A DNA stretch of 62,955 nucleotides from Ottowia sp. (GTDB lineage: Bacteria; Pseudomonadota; Gammaproteobacteria; Burkholderiales; Burkholderiaceae_C). Within the stretch, counting starts at the first letter, position 1. Every line of letters begins with the position of its first letter. Location: positions 1 through 62,955 of the forward strand of contig JALOAS010000005.1 of the NCBI GenBank assembly GCA_023228705.1. Reading direction: 5' to 3'. Shown here piece by piece: positions 18,386 to 27,558 of this stretch. Both the position numbers and the translations under genes were made by a program. The notes beneath the pieces are model-generated. The model was not told the DNA's origin. It searched no databases and worked only from the letters and a program-made list of their open reading frames with translations.

Positions 18386-20944
18386 ATGTTGATGAATACG
18401 CAAGAAACCGACGACATGGACAAGGCGACGAAACCGGAACCCGCCGGCACGGCTGCAACCATCCAGCTGCCCATAGAGGGCATGCACTGCGCCAGCTGCG
18501 TCAGCCGCGTGGAAGCGGCACTGGGCAAGGTGGCTGGCGTCGAGCGCGTGGCGGCCAACTTTGCCTCCGAGCGCGCGACCATCCACACCTCCGGCCCGGT
18601 TGACCGGCAGGCGCTTGCCGCAGCGGTCGAGCAGGCCGGGTACAAGGTGCCCGCCGGAACGCTGCAACTGGCCGTGCAGGGCATGACCTGCGCCTCCTGC
18701 GTGGGGCGCGTCGAGCGCGCGCTGCAGGCGGTGCCGGGCGTGGCCGAGGCCAGCGTCAACCTGGCCACGGAGCGCGCCCACGTGCGCGGCACGGCCACTG
18801 CCGACGAGCTGGTTGCCGCCGTCGCCAAGGCAGGCTACGACGCGCGCGTCATCAGCGCGGCGGCAGGGGCAGATGCCGAAACCAGCCAGCGCAAGGACGC
18901 CGAGCAGGCCGCGCTCAAGCGCGACTTCATCCTGGCCACGGCGCTGGCACTGCCGGTCTTCATCCTGGAGATGGGCGCACACCTCGTCCCCGGCATGGCC
19001 GGCTGGATAGACGCCACGCTGGGCCGGCAAGCCAACTGGATGCTGCAGTTTGTCCTCACGACGCTGGTGCTGGTGATTCCGGGGCGGCGCTTCTACCTGC
19101 TGGGCTTTCCGGCGCTGGCGCGGCTGGCGCCCGACATGAACTCGCTGGTTGCCGTGGGCACGGCAGCGGCCTTTGGCTATTCGGTGGTTGCCACCTTTGC
19201 ACCCGGCCTGCTGCCCGCGGGCACGGTCAACGTCTACTACGAAGCCGCCGCCGTGATCGTGGCGCTGATCCTGCTCGGCCGCTTCATGGAAGCGCGCGCC
19301 AAGGGCCGCACCTCGGAGGCGATACAGCGCCTGATGCGCCTGCAGGCCAAGGTGGCCCGCGTCGTGCGCGATGACGGCCAGGTCGTTGAAGTCGCCATCG
19401 AAGACTTGGCGCTGGGCGACATCGTGCAGGTTCGGCCCGGCGAGCGCGTTCCGGTCGACGGCGAAATCACCACGGGCCGCAGCTACGTGGACGAGGCCAT
19501 GATCACGGGCGAGCCCGTGCCCGTGGAAAAGACCGTGGGCAGCACCGTGGTGGGCGGCACCGTCAACCAGCAGGGCGCCTTCAGCCTGCGCGCCACGGCG
19601 GTCGGCGCCGACACCATGCTGGCGCAGATCATCCGCATGGTCGAGCAGGCGCAGGGCGCCAAGCTGCCGATACAGGCAGTGGTCGACAAGGTCACGCTGT
19701 GGTTTGTTCCCGCCGTCATGGCCGCGGCGCTGCTGACGCTCGTCACCTGGCTCATCTTCGGCCCGGCCCCGGCGCTCACGTTTGCGCTGGTCAACGCGGT
19801 GGCCGTGCTCATCATCGCCTGCCCCTGCGCCATGGGCCTGGCCACGCCCACGTCCATCATGGTCGGCACCGGCCGCGGCGCCGAGATGGGCATACTGTTC
19901 CGCCAGGGCGAGGCGCTGCAACTGCTCAAGGATGCGCGCGTGGTTGCCGTTGACAAGACCGGCACCCTGACCGAGGGCCGCCCCGTTCTCACCGACCTGG
20001 AGGTCGCCGCCGGATTCAGCCGCCCGCAGGTGCTGGCTGCCGTTGCCGCGGTCGAATCACAATCGGAGCACCCCATCGCACGCGCCATCGTCGATGCTGC
20101 CGCGCAGGAAGGGCTGGACGTGCCCGACCTGGCCGATTTTGAATCCATTACCGGAATGGGCGTGCGCGCCAGCGTGGACGGCCAGCGCGTGCAGGTGGGC
20201 GCGGACCGCTACATGCGCGAGCTGGGCCTGGCGGTCGATGACTTTGCCGGCACCGCCAAGCGCCTGAGCGCAGAGGGCAAGACGCCGCTGTACGCCGCCA
20301 TAGACGGCCGGCTGGCCGCCATCATCGCCGTGGCCGACCCCATCAAGCCCAGCACGCCGGCGGCCATAGACGCGCTGCACGCGCTCGGGCTCAAGGTGGC
20401 GATGATCACCGGCGACAACCAGCACACCGCAAACGCCATCGCGCGCCAGCTGGGCATAGACCAGGTGATGGCCGAAGTCCTGCCCGCCGGCAAGGTCGAT
20501 GCGGTCAGGCAGCTTCGGGCCGCGCACGGCCAGCTGGCGTTTGTCGGCGACGGCATCAACGACGCACCCGCGCTGGCCGAAGCCGACGTGGGAATCGCCA
20601 TAGGCTCGGGCACCGACATTGCCATGGAATCGGCCGACGTCGTGCTCATGAGCGGCAACCTGCAGGGCATCCCGGGCGCCATCGCCCTCTCGCGCGCCAC
20701 CATCCGCAACATCCGCCAGAACCTGTTCTGGGCGTTTGCCTACAACACCGCGCTCATCCCCGTGGCCGCCGGCGTGCTCTACCCGGCCTGGGGCATCCTG
20801 CTCTCGCCCATCTTTGCCGCCGGCGCCATGGCGCTGTCCAGCGTCTTTGTCGTCATGAACGCGCTGCGCCTCAAGCGCTTCAAGGCGCCGCTGGCGGGCA
20901 ACGACAAACCACAGGTGCAACCGGTGTTGGCTGCGGCGGGCTGA
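18386..20944 (+). CDS. copA: Cu(I)-exporting P1B-type ATPase CopA
   Basis: 852-residue copper-exporting ATPase of the inner membrane. There are two N-terminal heavy-metal-associated domains, GMHCASC (Cys35/Cys38) and GMTCASC (Cys102/Cys105). Eight membrane segments follow, with CPC in IIACPCAMGLATP, the phosphorylation motif DKTGTLTEG, the HP motif SEHPIARAI and the hinge GDGINDAPALAEAD. ATG 18386 lies about where a CueR-activated transcript would start, so the message could be leaderless; ATG 18392 or 18416 are alternatives. The stop TGA (20942-20944) is inside the left terminal repeat of a MITE-like element, so the last residues may have been altered by that insertion. Confidence 0.96.
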   Translation: MLMNTQETDDMDKATKPEPAGTAATIQLPIEGMHCASCVSRVEAALGKVAGVERVAANFASERATIHTSGPVDRQALAAAVEQAGYKVPAGTLQLAVQGMTCASCVGRVERALQAVPGVAEASVNLATERAHVRGTATADELVAAVAKAGYDARVISAAAGADAETSQRKDAEQAALKRDFILATALALPVFILEMGAHLVPGMAGWIDATLGRQANWMLQFVLTTLVLVIPGRRFYLLGFPALARLAPDMNSLVAVGTAAAFGYSVVATFAPGLLPAGTVNVYYEAAAVIVALILLGRFMEARAKGRTSEAIQRLMRLQAKVARVVRDDGQVVEVAIEDLALGDIVQVRPGERVPVDGEITTGRSYVDEAMITGEPVPVEKTVGSTVVGGTVNQQGAFSLRATAVGADTMLAQIIRMVEQAQGAKLPIQAVVDKVTLWFVPAVMAAALLTLVTWLIFGPAPALTFALVNAVAVLIIACPCAMGLATPTSIMVGTGRGAEMGILFRQGEALQLLKDARVVAVDKTGTLTEGRPVLTDLEVAAGFSRPQVLAAVAAVESQSEHPIARAIVDAAAQEGLDVPDLADFESITGMGVRASVDGQRVQVGADRYMRELGLAVDDFAGTAKRLSAEGKTPLYAAIDGRLAAIIAVADPIKPSTPAAIDALHALGLKVAMITGDNQHTANAIARQLGIDQVMAEVLPAGKVDAVRQLRAAHGQLAFVGDGINDAPALAEADVGIAIGSGTDIAMESADVVLMSGNLQGIPGAIALSRATIRNIRQNLFWAFAYNTALIPVAAGVLYPAWGILLSPIFAAGAMALSSVFVVMNALRLKRFKAPLAGNDKPQVQPVLAAAG

Positions 20945-21107
20945 GAGCTTGAGAAAGAATCCCTCATGCCCGCTTTGACCGCCCAAACCCGCCCACTCCG
21001 CGTTGCAAATGCTCGCCATAGCCCAAGCTATGCCTGCGCTTTGCGTCTTGATTGGACGGGCTTTGGCGATCCTCTCGGGCGCGATCAATTCATTCTCAAG
21101 CTCTGAG
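20941..21107. mobile_element. MITE-like element between copA and copZ (copy 2)
   Basis: The terminal inverted repeats are CTGAGAGCTTGAGAAAGAAT (20941-20960) and, at the right end, the reverse complement CTCAGAGCTTGAGAATGAAT (21088-21107), which agree at 18 of 20 positions. The 167-bp interior is partly self-complementary, contains an ATAG/CTAT hairpin, and has no coding frame. Bases 20982-21107 are identical to window bases 1-126. It separates copA from copZ and could act as a stem-loop in the message. Confidence 0.75.
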
Positions 21108-21143
21108 GCGTTTCAGAAGTACCATCCCTGCAAGGAGTTTCAA

Positions 21144-21347
21144 ATGCTTGAGTTTCACGTTCCCGACATGACCTGCGGCGGATGCGTGGCCGCCATCACG
21201 AAGGCGCTGCAAGCCATTGACCCGAACGTGGCGGTTGAGACCGACCTGGCCCGTCACCAACTCCGGGTACAAACCACTGCCAGCAGTGAAACCGTGAGGG
21301 CCACGCTGGTTGACGCGGGCTTCAGCCCCGAGCAGGCCGCGTCGTAG
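21144..21347 (+). CDS. copZ: Copper chaperone CopZ-like, heavy-metal-associated domain protein
   Basis: 67-residue single HMA-domain protein with the metal site MTCGGC (Cys11 and Cys14). It is predicted to bind Cu(I) in the cytoplasm and pass it to the HMA domains of CopA. AAGGAG (21132-21137) lies 6 nt ahead of ATG 21144. It sits between copA and cueR on the same strand, separated from copA by the inserted element and from cueR by 38 bp. The GG between the cysteines is one of the usual CopZ/CopA variants. Confidence 0.9.
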   Translation: MLEFHVPDMTCGGCVAAITKALQAIDPNVAVETDLARHQLRVQTTASSETVRATLVDAGFSPEQAAS

Positions 21348-21385
21348 ACTGTCCGGGAAGACGCAAACCAAACGGCAGGCAGACG

Positions 21386-21799
21386 ATGTACATCGGCGAG
21401 GCATCCAGCGCATCTGGCGTTTCCGCCAAGATGATCCGCTACTACGAACAGGCCGGGCTCATGCCCGCCGCGCGCCGCACCGACGCCGGCTACCGCGCCT
21501 ATGGTGACAGCGACGTGCATCGCCTGCACTTCATCCGCCGGGCGCGCGAACTGGGCTTCTCGCTGGCCGAGATCAGCGAGCTGCTGGACCTGTGGGACGA
21601 CCAGTCGCGGCACAGCGCGGACGTCAAGCGCCTGGCGCAGCAGCACATCACCGCGCTGGAGCAGCGCATCGCCACCATGCAGCAGATGGCCGACACGCTC
21701 CGGACGCTGATGCTGAGCTGCGCAGGCGACGATCGGCCCGACTGCCCGATCCTGGAAAGCCTGCAGCAACCCGATATCAGCGCTGCGCCGCCCGAATAA
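21386..21799 (+). CDS. cueR: Cu(I)-responsive MerR-family regulator CueR
   Basis: 137-residue MerR-family activator. The N-terminal winged helix (SGVSAKMIRYYEQAGLMP) is followed by a dimerisation helix. The metal loop has Cys112 and Cys120, the same numbers and spacing as in E. coli CueR, together with Ser77, the residue that selects monovalent ions. It should bind the 19-bp-spacer operator before copA. The gene is last in the copA-copZ-cueR group and probably autoregulated as part of it. Confidence 0.93.
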   Translation: MYIGEASSASGVSAKMIRYYEQAGLMPAARRTDAGYRAYGDSDVHRLHFIRRARELGFSLAEISELLDLWDDQSRHSADVKRLAQQHITALEQRIATMQQMADTLRTLMLSCAGDDRPDCPILESLQQPDISAAPPE

Positions 21800-21818
21800 G
21801 CCGCCAGCAGGCTTCCTC

Positions 21819-22604
21819 TCATGTCCCGGGTTGGCCGGTCGCCACGATGGCTGACTCATGTACGTCGTCGCTCTGGATGCGCAGGAACAGGCCGGTGAAG
21901 TTGTCCTGCTCGTGCTTGTCGGCCGCCAGCACGGCCTGCTCCACCTCGGCCGCCCACTGCCGGGCGGATCCGGAGCCGGCCACGCAGGCGATCAGCCGCT
22001 GGTCGCCCAGCACTTCCCAAATGCCGTCGCTGCACAGCATCACTTCATCGCCCGGGGCCAAGCGCATGGGGCCCGACACCGTGATCTCCAGCTCGTCCAC
22101 GTCGGTGCCCAATGCAGACAACAGGATGCTGCGCTGCGGATGCTGGCGCGCGGTTTCATCATCGATCATGCCGCTGGCAACCATTTGCTGCACCAAGCTG
22201 TGATCCGTGGTGCGCGCCACGATGGCCTGTTGGCGAAAGAGATAGGCGCGACTGTCACCGGAGTGCGCCCACACCATGCGGCCGGCCACCAGGTCAAAGG
22301 CCACCATGACCACGGTCGAGCGCATGTCAGCCAAACGCCCGCCCTCATGCTGCCGCGTGATGACGCTGGCGTTGGCGCGCAGCACCAGCTCGCGCAGCTG
22401 CGCCGGATCCAGCGTCGGCTGCGCGGCAAACCCCGCCACGATGGTGTCGCAAACAACCTGGGCGGCCACGTCGCCGCCACCATGGCCGCCAGCGCCATCG
22501 GCCACCAGCCAGACCGCGTGCGAGCCGCCGGCCCAGTGTCCAAAGCGGTCTTCGTTGTGGTCTCGCGCGCCCTGCCGGGTCAGGGTAGCCGCCTCAATCT
22601 GCAT
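21819..22604 (-). CDS. PP2C-family serine/threonine protein phosphatase
   Basis: 261-residue PPM/PP2C phosphatase. The metal-binding motifs are RDHNEDRFG near the N-terminus, VADGAGGHGGGDVAA, WAHSGDSRAYLFR, and CSDGIWEVL with a late DNFTGLFLRI. All aspartates expected for the two-metal site are visible. Such phosphatases often pair with Hanks kinases or FHA proteins, but no such partner is in the window; the upstream side is a repeat. No signal peptide or membrane segment; cytoplasmic. Confidence 0.9.
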   Translation of the reverse strand: MQIEAATLTRQGARDHNEDRFGHWAGGSHAVWLVADGAGGHGGGDVAAQVVCDTIVAGFAAQPTLDPAQLRELVLRANASVITRQHEGGRLADMRSTVVMVAFDLVAGRMVWAHSGDSRAYLFRQQAIVARTTDHSLVQQMVASGMIDDETARQHPQRSILLSALGTDVDELEITVSGPMRLAPGDEVMLCSDGIWEVLGDQRLIACVAGSGSARQWAAEVEQAVLAADKHEQDNFTGLFLRIQSDDVHESAIVATGQPGT

Positions 22605-22650
22605 CGCCGGCCCCTTGCTGGTCCGTCGCGCTCAGGCGCATGATCTTCAA

Positions 22651-22764
22651 TGAGGTTGAACGTATTGCGTTGAGCGTCCGGCGTATGCCCATCACGCTTG
22701 ACGCCAAACCTTCATGGGCCGAGATCATCTGTCATCCGGTGAGCTGGCAATGCTTGCCAATCAG
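22651..22764. repeat. Dispersed intergenic repeat, second copy of the 211-338 type
   Basis: Shares with 211-338 the order of a GAGGTTGA start, a heptamer-like region, CGCCAAACCTTCATGGGCC, the motif GATCATCTGTCAT (22723-22735) and TGCCAATCAG. The rest of the gap to the next gene, 22765-23037, shows nothing I can identify: open frames there have no recognisable family and no ribosome binding site. Confidence 0.7.
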
Positions 22765-23037
22765 ATCGCCGGTTCCATGACCTGAACCATGCCTGCTGGC
22801 GCCGTCCAAGGCAGTCTTTCGCGACGTGGCCGCGTTCCACTCCAGGCGTCACGCGCGCTGATGCAACCCGCCCCGCTACACGAACCGCGGCGCGCCAACC
22901 CGCACCGAGGCTCCTGCGGTTCCAGCGTGCATGCGGCCTGCGCGCTGCCAAGGCACCGCAAGGGAGCGTGGCGCTTGCCTGCAGGCGCGCCGATCGTGTG
23001 CGGCGCGCCCCGGGATGGCGCAGCGCCCGACGGGCGT

Positions 23038-23586
23038 TCAGCCGCGCTCGCGCAGCGTCTTCTGGTAGGCGGCAATGCCATCGGTCACCTCCCGGTGCGC
23101 CGCGTCCACCCCGTCCCAGCCCAGCACCTTGGCCCACTTGTTCTGCTCCAGGTCCTTGTAGTGCTGGAAGAAATGGCTGATGGCGTTCAGGCGCATGGGG
23201 TTGACGTTTTCAATGTCCTTCCAGTGCGCGTACATGGGCAGGACGCGGGTGACCGGCACGGCCAGCACCTTGCCATCTATGCCGGCCTCGTCTTCCATCT
23301 TGAGCATGCCCACCGCGCGGCAGGTCACGCCCACGCCCGATTGCAGCGGGTACGGCGTGACCACCAGCACGTCAACCGGGTCGCCGTCGCCCGAGAGCGT
23401 CTGCGGCACATAGCCGTAGTTGGCCGGGTAGTACATGGCCGTGGTCATGAAGCGGTCAACGAACAGGGTCCCCGTTTTCTCGTCGAACTCGTACTTGACC
23501 GGGTCGGAGTTCATGGGAATTTCAACGATGACGTTGAATTCTTCGGGAGCGTTTTCCCCCGGCGAGACGCGATCCATTACGGGCAT
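23038..23586 (-). CDS. ppa: Inorganic pyrophosphatase (soluble, family I)
   Basis: 182-residue family I pyrophosphatase, hydrolysing PPi released by biosynthesis. The signature GDGDPVDVLVV contains the catalytic aspartates. Other conserved pieces are KYEFDEKTG, MYYPANYGYVP and a late HFFQHYKDLE. The frame extends further upstream, but ATG 23586 has an AAGGAGC at 23592-23598 with good spacing and gives the normal length. It is divergent from the membrane pyrophosphatase hppA 278 bp away, so the two PPi-consuming enzymes are neighbours. Confidence 0.95.
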   Translation of the reverse strand: MPVMDRVSPGENAPEEFNVIVEIPMNSDPVKYEFDEKTGTLFVDRFMTTAMYYPANYGYVPQTLSGDGDPVDVLVVTPYPLQSGVGVTCRAVGMLKMEDEAGIDGKVLAVPVTRVLPMYAHWKDIENVNPMRLNAISHFFQHYKDLEQNKWAKVLGWDGVDAAHREVTDGIAAYQKTLRERG

Positions 23587-23864
23587 GTGTTCGCTCCTTG
23601 TTGATGCAGGGCGCGCGCGGGCCACTGCACGCGCGATTCCCTGATTCTAGGTGCAGCGCAGCCTGCCGCGAAATGGCGCCCGCTGCATCGCGTGCATAAT
23701 TACGGCGTTGTGTATCTGAGATTGCGCATGTTGGCCAATTGCCGCGGGCCCGCAAGACGGTAGCCCCGGCAAGGAAGCAACGTGGCACCGGGCACGGACT
23801 GGATTCGTCCAGCTCCTGGCGCCCCGGCAGTCACGCGCATGTTTTTTCATCAAGGGGAACCTCC

Positions 23865-26096
23865 ATGACGGGCAATTTGGTGCTGATACTGGCACTTGTC
23901 TGCGGCCTGCTTGCCGTGGCTTACGGCTTCTGGGCGCGCAGCTGGATACTTTCGCAAGACGCCGGCAACGAGCGCATGCAAGAAATTGCAAGCGCCATTC
24001 AAACCGGCGCGGCCGCTTACCTGGCGCGCCAGTACAAGACCATTGCCGTCGTCGGCATCGTCTTGGTCATCTTGATCGCGCTGGTGCTGGATGTCAAGAC
24101 GGCGGCGGGCTTTGTCGTCGGCGCCGTGCTTTCGGGCGCCTGCGGCTTCATCGGCATGAACATCTCGGTGCGCGCCAACGTGCGCACCGCGCAGGCCGCC
24201 ACCCGGGGCATCGCGCCGGCGCTGGAAGTGGCCTTCCGCGGCGGCGCCATCACCGGCATGCTGGTGGTGGGCCTGGGCCTGCTGGGCGTTGCCGGCTTCT
24301 ACTGGTTCCTGGGCGGCACCGCGGTTGAGGCCGACGCGCTCAACCCGCTCATCGGCCTGGCCTTTGGCTCGTCGCTGATTTCCATCTTTGCCCGGCTGGG
24401 CGGCGGCATCTTCACCAAGGGCGCAGACGTCGGCGCCGACCTGGTGGGCAAGGTCGAGGCAGGCATCCCCGAGGACGACCCACGCAACCCGGCCGTCATC
24501 GCCGACAACGTGGGCGACAACGTGGGCGACTGCGCCGGCATGGCCGCGGACCTGTTCGAGACCTACGCCGTGACGCTGATCGCCACCATGGTGCTGGGCA
24601 GCCTCATGATTACCGCAGCGCCCACGCAGGCCGTGGTCTACCCGCTGGCGCTGGGCGCGGTGTCCATCATCGGCTCCATCATCGGCACCTTCTTTGTCAA
24701 GGCCAAGCCGGGCATGACCAACGTCATGCCGGCGCTGTACAAGGGCCTGGCGGTATCGGGCCTCCTGTCGCTGGTCATGTTTTACGCGGTGACGGCCTGG
24801 ATCATGCCCGATGATGCCCTGGGCGGTACGGGTGCCGTCCTGCGCCTGTTTGGCGCCTGCGTGGTCGGACTGGTGCTGACCGGCCTGCTGGTCTGGATCA
24901 CCGAGTACTACACCGGCACGGACTACAAGCCGGTGCAGACCGTGGCCGCCGCATCGGAGACGGGCCACGCCACCAACATCATCGCCGGCCTGGCCGTGAG
25001 CATGAAATCCACGGCCTGGCCCGTACTCTCGGTGTGCCTGGCCATCATCGTGTCGTACGCGCTGGCCGGCCTCTACGGCGTGGCCATTGCCGCCACCTCC
25101 ATGCTGAGCATGGCCGGCATCATCGTTGCCCTGGACGCCTACGGCCCCATCACCGACAACGCCGGCGGCATTGCCGAAATGGCCGACATGCCGGCCGAGG
25201 TGCGCGCCATCACCGACCCGCTGGACGCCGTGGGCAACACCACCAAGGCGGTGACCAAGGGCTACGCCATCGGCTCGGCCGGCCTGGCCGCGCTGGTGCT
25301 CTTTGCCGACTACACGCACAAGCTGGACGCGCTGGGCCTGTCGCTGAGCTTTGACCTGTCTGACCCCATGGTCATCGTCGGCCTGTTCATTGGCGGCCTC
25401 GTTCCCTACCTGTTTGCCTCCATGGCCATGGAGGCCGTGGGCCGCGCGGCCGCCAGCGTGGTGGAAGAAGTGCGCCGCCAGTTCCGCGAGATCCCCGGCA
25501 TCATGGAAGGCACGGCCAAGCCCGAATACAGCAAGGCCGTGAGCATGCTCACCGGTGCCGCAATCAAGGAGATGATGATCCCCTCGCTGCTGCCGGTGGT
25601 GGTGCCCATCCTGGTCGGCCTCATCCTGGGCCCCCGGGCGCTGGGCGGCCTGCTCATGGGCACCATCGTCACCGGCCTGTTCGTCGCCATTTCCATGTGC
25701 ACCGGCGGCGGCGCCTGGGACAATGCCAAGAAATACATTGAAGACGGCAACCACGGCGGCAAGGGCAGCGAGGCACACAAGGCCTCCGTCACCGGCGACA
25801 CCGTGGGCGACCCCTACAAGGACACCGCCGGCCCGGCCGTCAACCCGCTGATCAAGATCATCAACATCGTGGCGCTCCTGATCGTACCGCTGGTGGTTGG
25901 CATGCACGGCGGCGACAGCACGGCCGCCACCGCGGGCGCCGCGCCGACCGGACAGGCGGCCACAGCCCGCAGCAGCGCCGCGCCGGCCACCACGCACATC
26001 AGCGCCGAGACGGTGACGCTGCAGATCTCGGCCGACAAGGCGGAGCTGCGCCTGGACAGCGCCGACGGACTGCGGATCACTGCCGGGTCCGACTGA
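23865..26096 (+). CDS. hppA: K+-independent H+-translocating membrane pyrophosphatase
   Basis: 743-residue integral membrane enzyme with about 16 helices that couples PPi hydrolysis to proton pumping. Substrate motifs DVGADLVGKVEAGIPEDDP and NVGDNVGDCAGMAADLF are intact. The subtype loop reads GNTTKAVT: a Lys at the position that is Ala in K+-dependent enzymes and a Thr where those have Gly, which marks the K+-independent class. After the last helix there is an extra tail of about 60 residues, first Ala/Thr-rich and then IsoLeu/Asp-rich, not typical of the family. The ATG follows AAGGGGA. A strong terminator follows the stop. Confidence 0.95.
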   Translation: MTGNLVLILALVCGLLAVAYGFWARSWILSQDAGNERMQEIASAIQTGAAAYLARQYKTIAVVGIVLVILIALVLDVKTAAGFVVGAVLSGACGFIGMNISVRANVRTAQAATRGIAPALEVAFRGGAITGMLVVGLGLLGVAGFYWFLGGTAVEADALNPLIGLAFGSSLISIFARLGGGIFTKGADVGADLVGKVEAGIPEDDPRNPAVIADNVGDNVGDCAGMAADLFETYAVTLIATMVLGSLMITAAPTQAVVYPLALGAVSIIGSIIGTFFVKAKPGMTNVMPALYKGLAVSGLLSLVMFYAVTAWIMPDDALGGTGAVLRLFGACVVGLVLTGLLVWITEYYTGTDYKPVQTVAAASETGHATNIIAGLAVSMKSTAWPVLSVCLAIIVSYALAGLYGVAIAATSMLSMAGIIVALDAYGPITDNAGGIAEMADMPAEVRAITDPLDAVGNTTKAVTKGYAIGSAGLAALVLFADYTHKLDALGLSLSFDLSDPMVIVGLFIGGLVPYLFASMAMEAVGRAAASVVEEVRRQFREIPGIMEGTAKPEYSKAVSMLTGAAIKEMMIPSLLPVVVPILVGLILGPRALGGLLMGTIVTGLFVAISMCTGGGAWDNAKKYIEDGNHGGKGSEAHKASVTGDTVGDPYKDTAGPAVNPLIKIINIVALLIVPLVVGMHGGDSTAATAGAAPTGQAATARSSAAPATTHISAETVTLQISADKAELRLDSADGLRITAGSD

Positions 26097-26121
26097 GGCA
26101 AGCCGGCAGCATGCGCCTGGA

Positions 26122-26144
26122 AACCCGCCCGGTGGCGGGTTTTT
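26122..26144 (+). terminator. Rho-independent terminator after hppA
   Basis: Stem AACCCGCC pairs with GGCGGGTT around the loop CGGT, followed by a short T tract. It sits 26 bp after the hppA stop. The remaining stretch up to moaA (26145-26421) contains no recognisable gene or repeat. Confidence 0.85.
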
Positions 26145-26421
26145 CATGGCAGGCCGGCCTGCGCATCCTCCGCGGAGTCGCCGCTGTTGCCATGTTGGGC
26201 AATCCGCGGCCCGTCGGCTCCGCACGGAGCGGGCGCACGCGTGCGCCCTGAAGCTAGGCTGGATCATGGCCAGGCGCCGCGGCCGACAGCTTGGGCGGTG
26301 AAAATACGGAGCGGCGCGTCCGCCGAGCACGCCCGGCGCGGGTCGGCCAGCAGCCGCGATCAATCCCTGCCCCGGCGCGGGGTTGTGCACAAACACGCGG
26401 GCTTTGTGATAATCATCCAGC

Positions 26422-27558
26422 ATGAGACAAGATACCGTACAGGCGCGGCAAGACGGCAACGGCAAGGCCGCCATCCGGGCCGGCGTTTTGCAGCAGCCCC
26501 GCGCAACGCGGATGCTGGACAAGCTGAACCGTCCGCTGCATGACCTGCGCATCAGCGTCACCGACCGCTGCAACTTCCGCTGTACCTACTGCATGCCCAA
26601 GGAAATCTTCGGCACGCGCTTCAAGTTCCTGCCGCGATCCGAGGTCCTGAGCTTTGAGGAAATCACGCGCACCGCGCGCCTGTTCACGCAGCTGGGCGTT
26701 GAGAAGCTGCGCCTGACCGGCGGCGAGCCGCTGGTGCGCAAGGGCATAGAGGAACTGGTTGCGCAGCTGGCCGGGCTGCGTACGCTGGACGGCAAGCCGC
26801 TGGACATCACGCTCACGACCAATGGCTCGATGCTGGCACGCAAGGCGCAGGCGCTGGCCGATGCGGGGCTCCGGCGCGTCACCGTGAGCCTGGACGCGCT
26901 GGACGACACCGTCTTCCAGGCCATGAACGACATCGGCTTTCCCGTGGCCAAGGTGCTGGACGGCATAGAGGCAGCGCGCGAGGCCGGGCTGGCGCCGATC
27001 AAGGTCAACGTCGTGGTCAAGCGCGGCACCAACGACCAGGAAATCCTGCCCGTCGTGCGCCACTTCATCGGCACCGGCATCACGCCGCGGTTCATCGAAT
27101 TCATGGACGTGGGCAACACCAACGGCTGGTGCATGGACGAAGTCCTGCCCGGCGCCGACGTCGTGCAGCGCATCAGCAGCGAGTTTCCGCTGGTGCGGCT
27201 GCAGGCCAGCACCGCAGGAGAAACCGCGCAGCGCTGGGGCTTTGCCGGCCGCGACGGCAGGCACGACCCCATGCTGGGCGAAGTGGGCGTGATCTGCAGC
27301 GTCACCCGCCCGTTCTGCCAGAGCTGCAACCGCGCCCGCCTGTCAGCCGACGGCAAGATCTACACCTGCCTGTTTGCCACCAGCGGCCACGACCTGCGCC
27401 AGGTCCTGCGCAGCGGCGCCACCGATGACGACGTGCTGCAGTTCGCCACCGACATCTGGCACGGCCGCAGCGACCGCTACAGCGAAATCCGCGCCAGCCT
27501 GCCGCCCAGCACGCGCAAGGCCGCGCACAAGATAGAAATGCACTACATCGGCGGTTGA
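26422..27558 (+). CDS. moaA: GTP 3',8-cyclase MoaA (molybdenum cofactor biosynthesis)
   Basis: 378-residue radical SAM enzyme for the first step of molybdopterin synthesis. The N-terminal 4Fe-4S cluster motif CNFRCTYC places cysteines at 50, 54 and 57, and the SAM-binding GGEP follows (LTGGEPLVRKG). The second cluster uses the C-terminal set in CSVTRPFCQSCNRARLS and the later YTCLF. The protein ends in Gly-Gly, as required for activity in MoaA. The first 30 residues before MLDKLNRPLHDLRIS are longer than usual; ATG at residue 31 is an alternative start. It stands alone here, without other moa genes. Confidence 0.95.
   Translation: MRQDTVQARQDGNGKAAIRAGVLQQPRATRMLDKLNRPLHDLRISVTDRCNFRCTYCMPKEIFGTRFKFLPRSEVLSFEEITRTARLFTQLGVEKLRLTGGEPLVRKGIEELVAQLAGLRTLDGKPLDITLTTNGSMLARKAQALADAGLRRVTVSLDALDDTVFQAMNDIGFPVAKVLDGIEAAREAGLAPIKVNVVVKRGTNDQEILPVVRHFIGTGITPRFIEFMDVGNTNGWCMDEVLPGADVVQRISSEFPLVRLQASTAGETAQRWGFAGRDGRHDPMLGEVGVICSVTRPFCQSCNRARLSADGKIYTCLFATSGHDLRQVLRSGATDDDVLQFATDIWHGRSDRYSEIRASLPPSTRKAAHKIEMHYIGG

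Noticed and set aside
17423..19921. 832-codon minus-strand frame opposite copA
   Set aside because: Antisense shadow of copA and the HdeD-like gene; no family resemblance and no ribosome binding site.
22789..23604. 271-codon plus-strand frame across the ppa region
   Set aside because: Mostly antisense to ppa; the remainder has no ribosome binding site or recognisable family.
23850..26573. 907-codon minus-strand frame opposite hppA
   Set aside because: Antisense shadow produced by high GC; composition is His/Gly/Gln-rich with no domain, and hppA on the other strand is certain.
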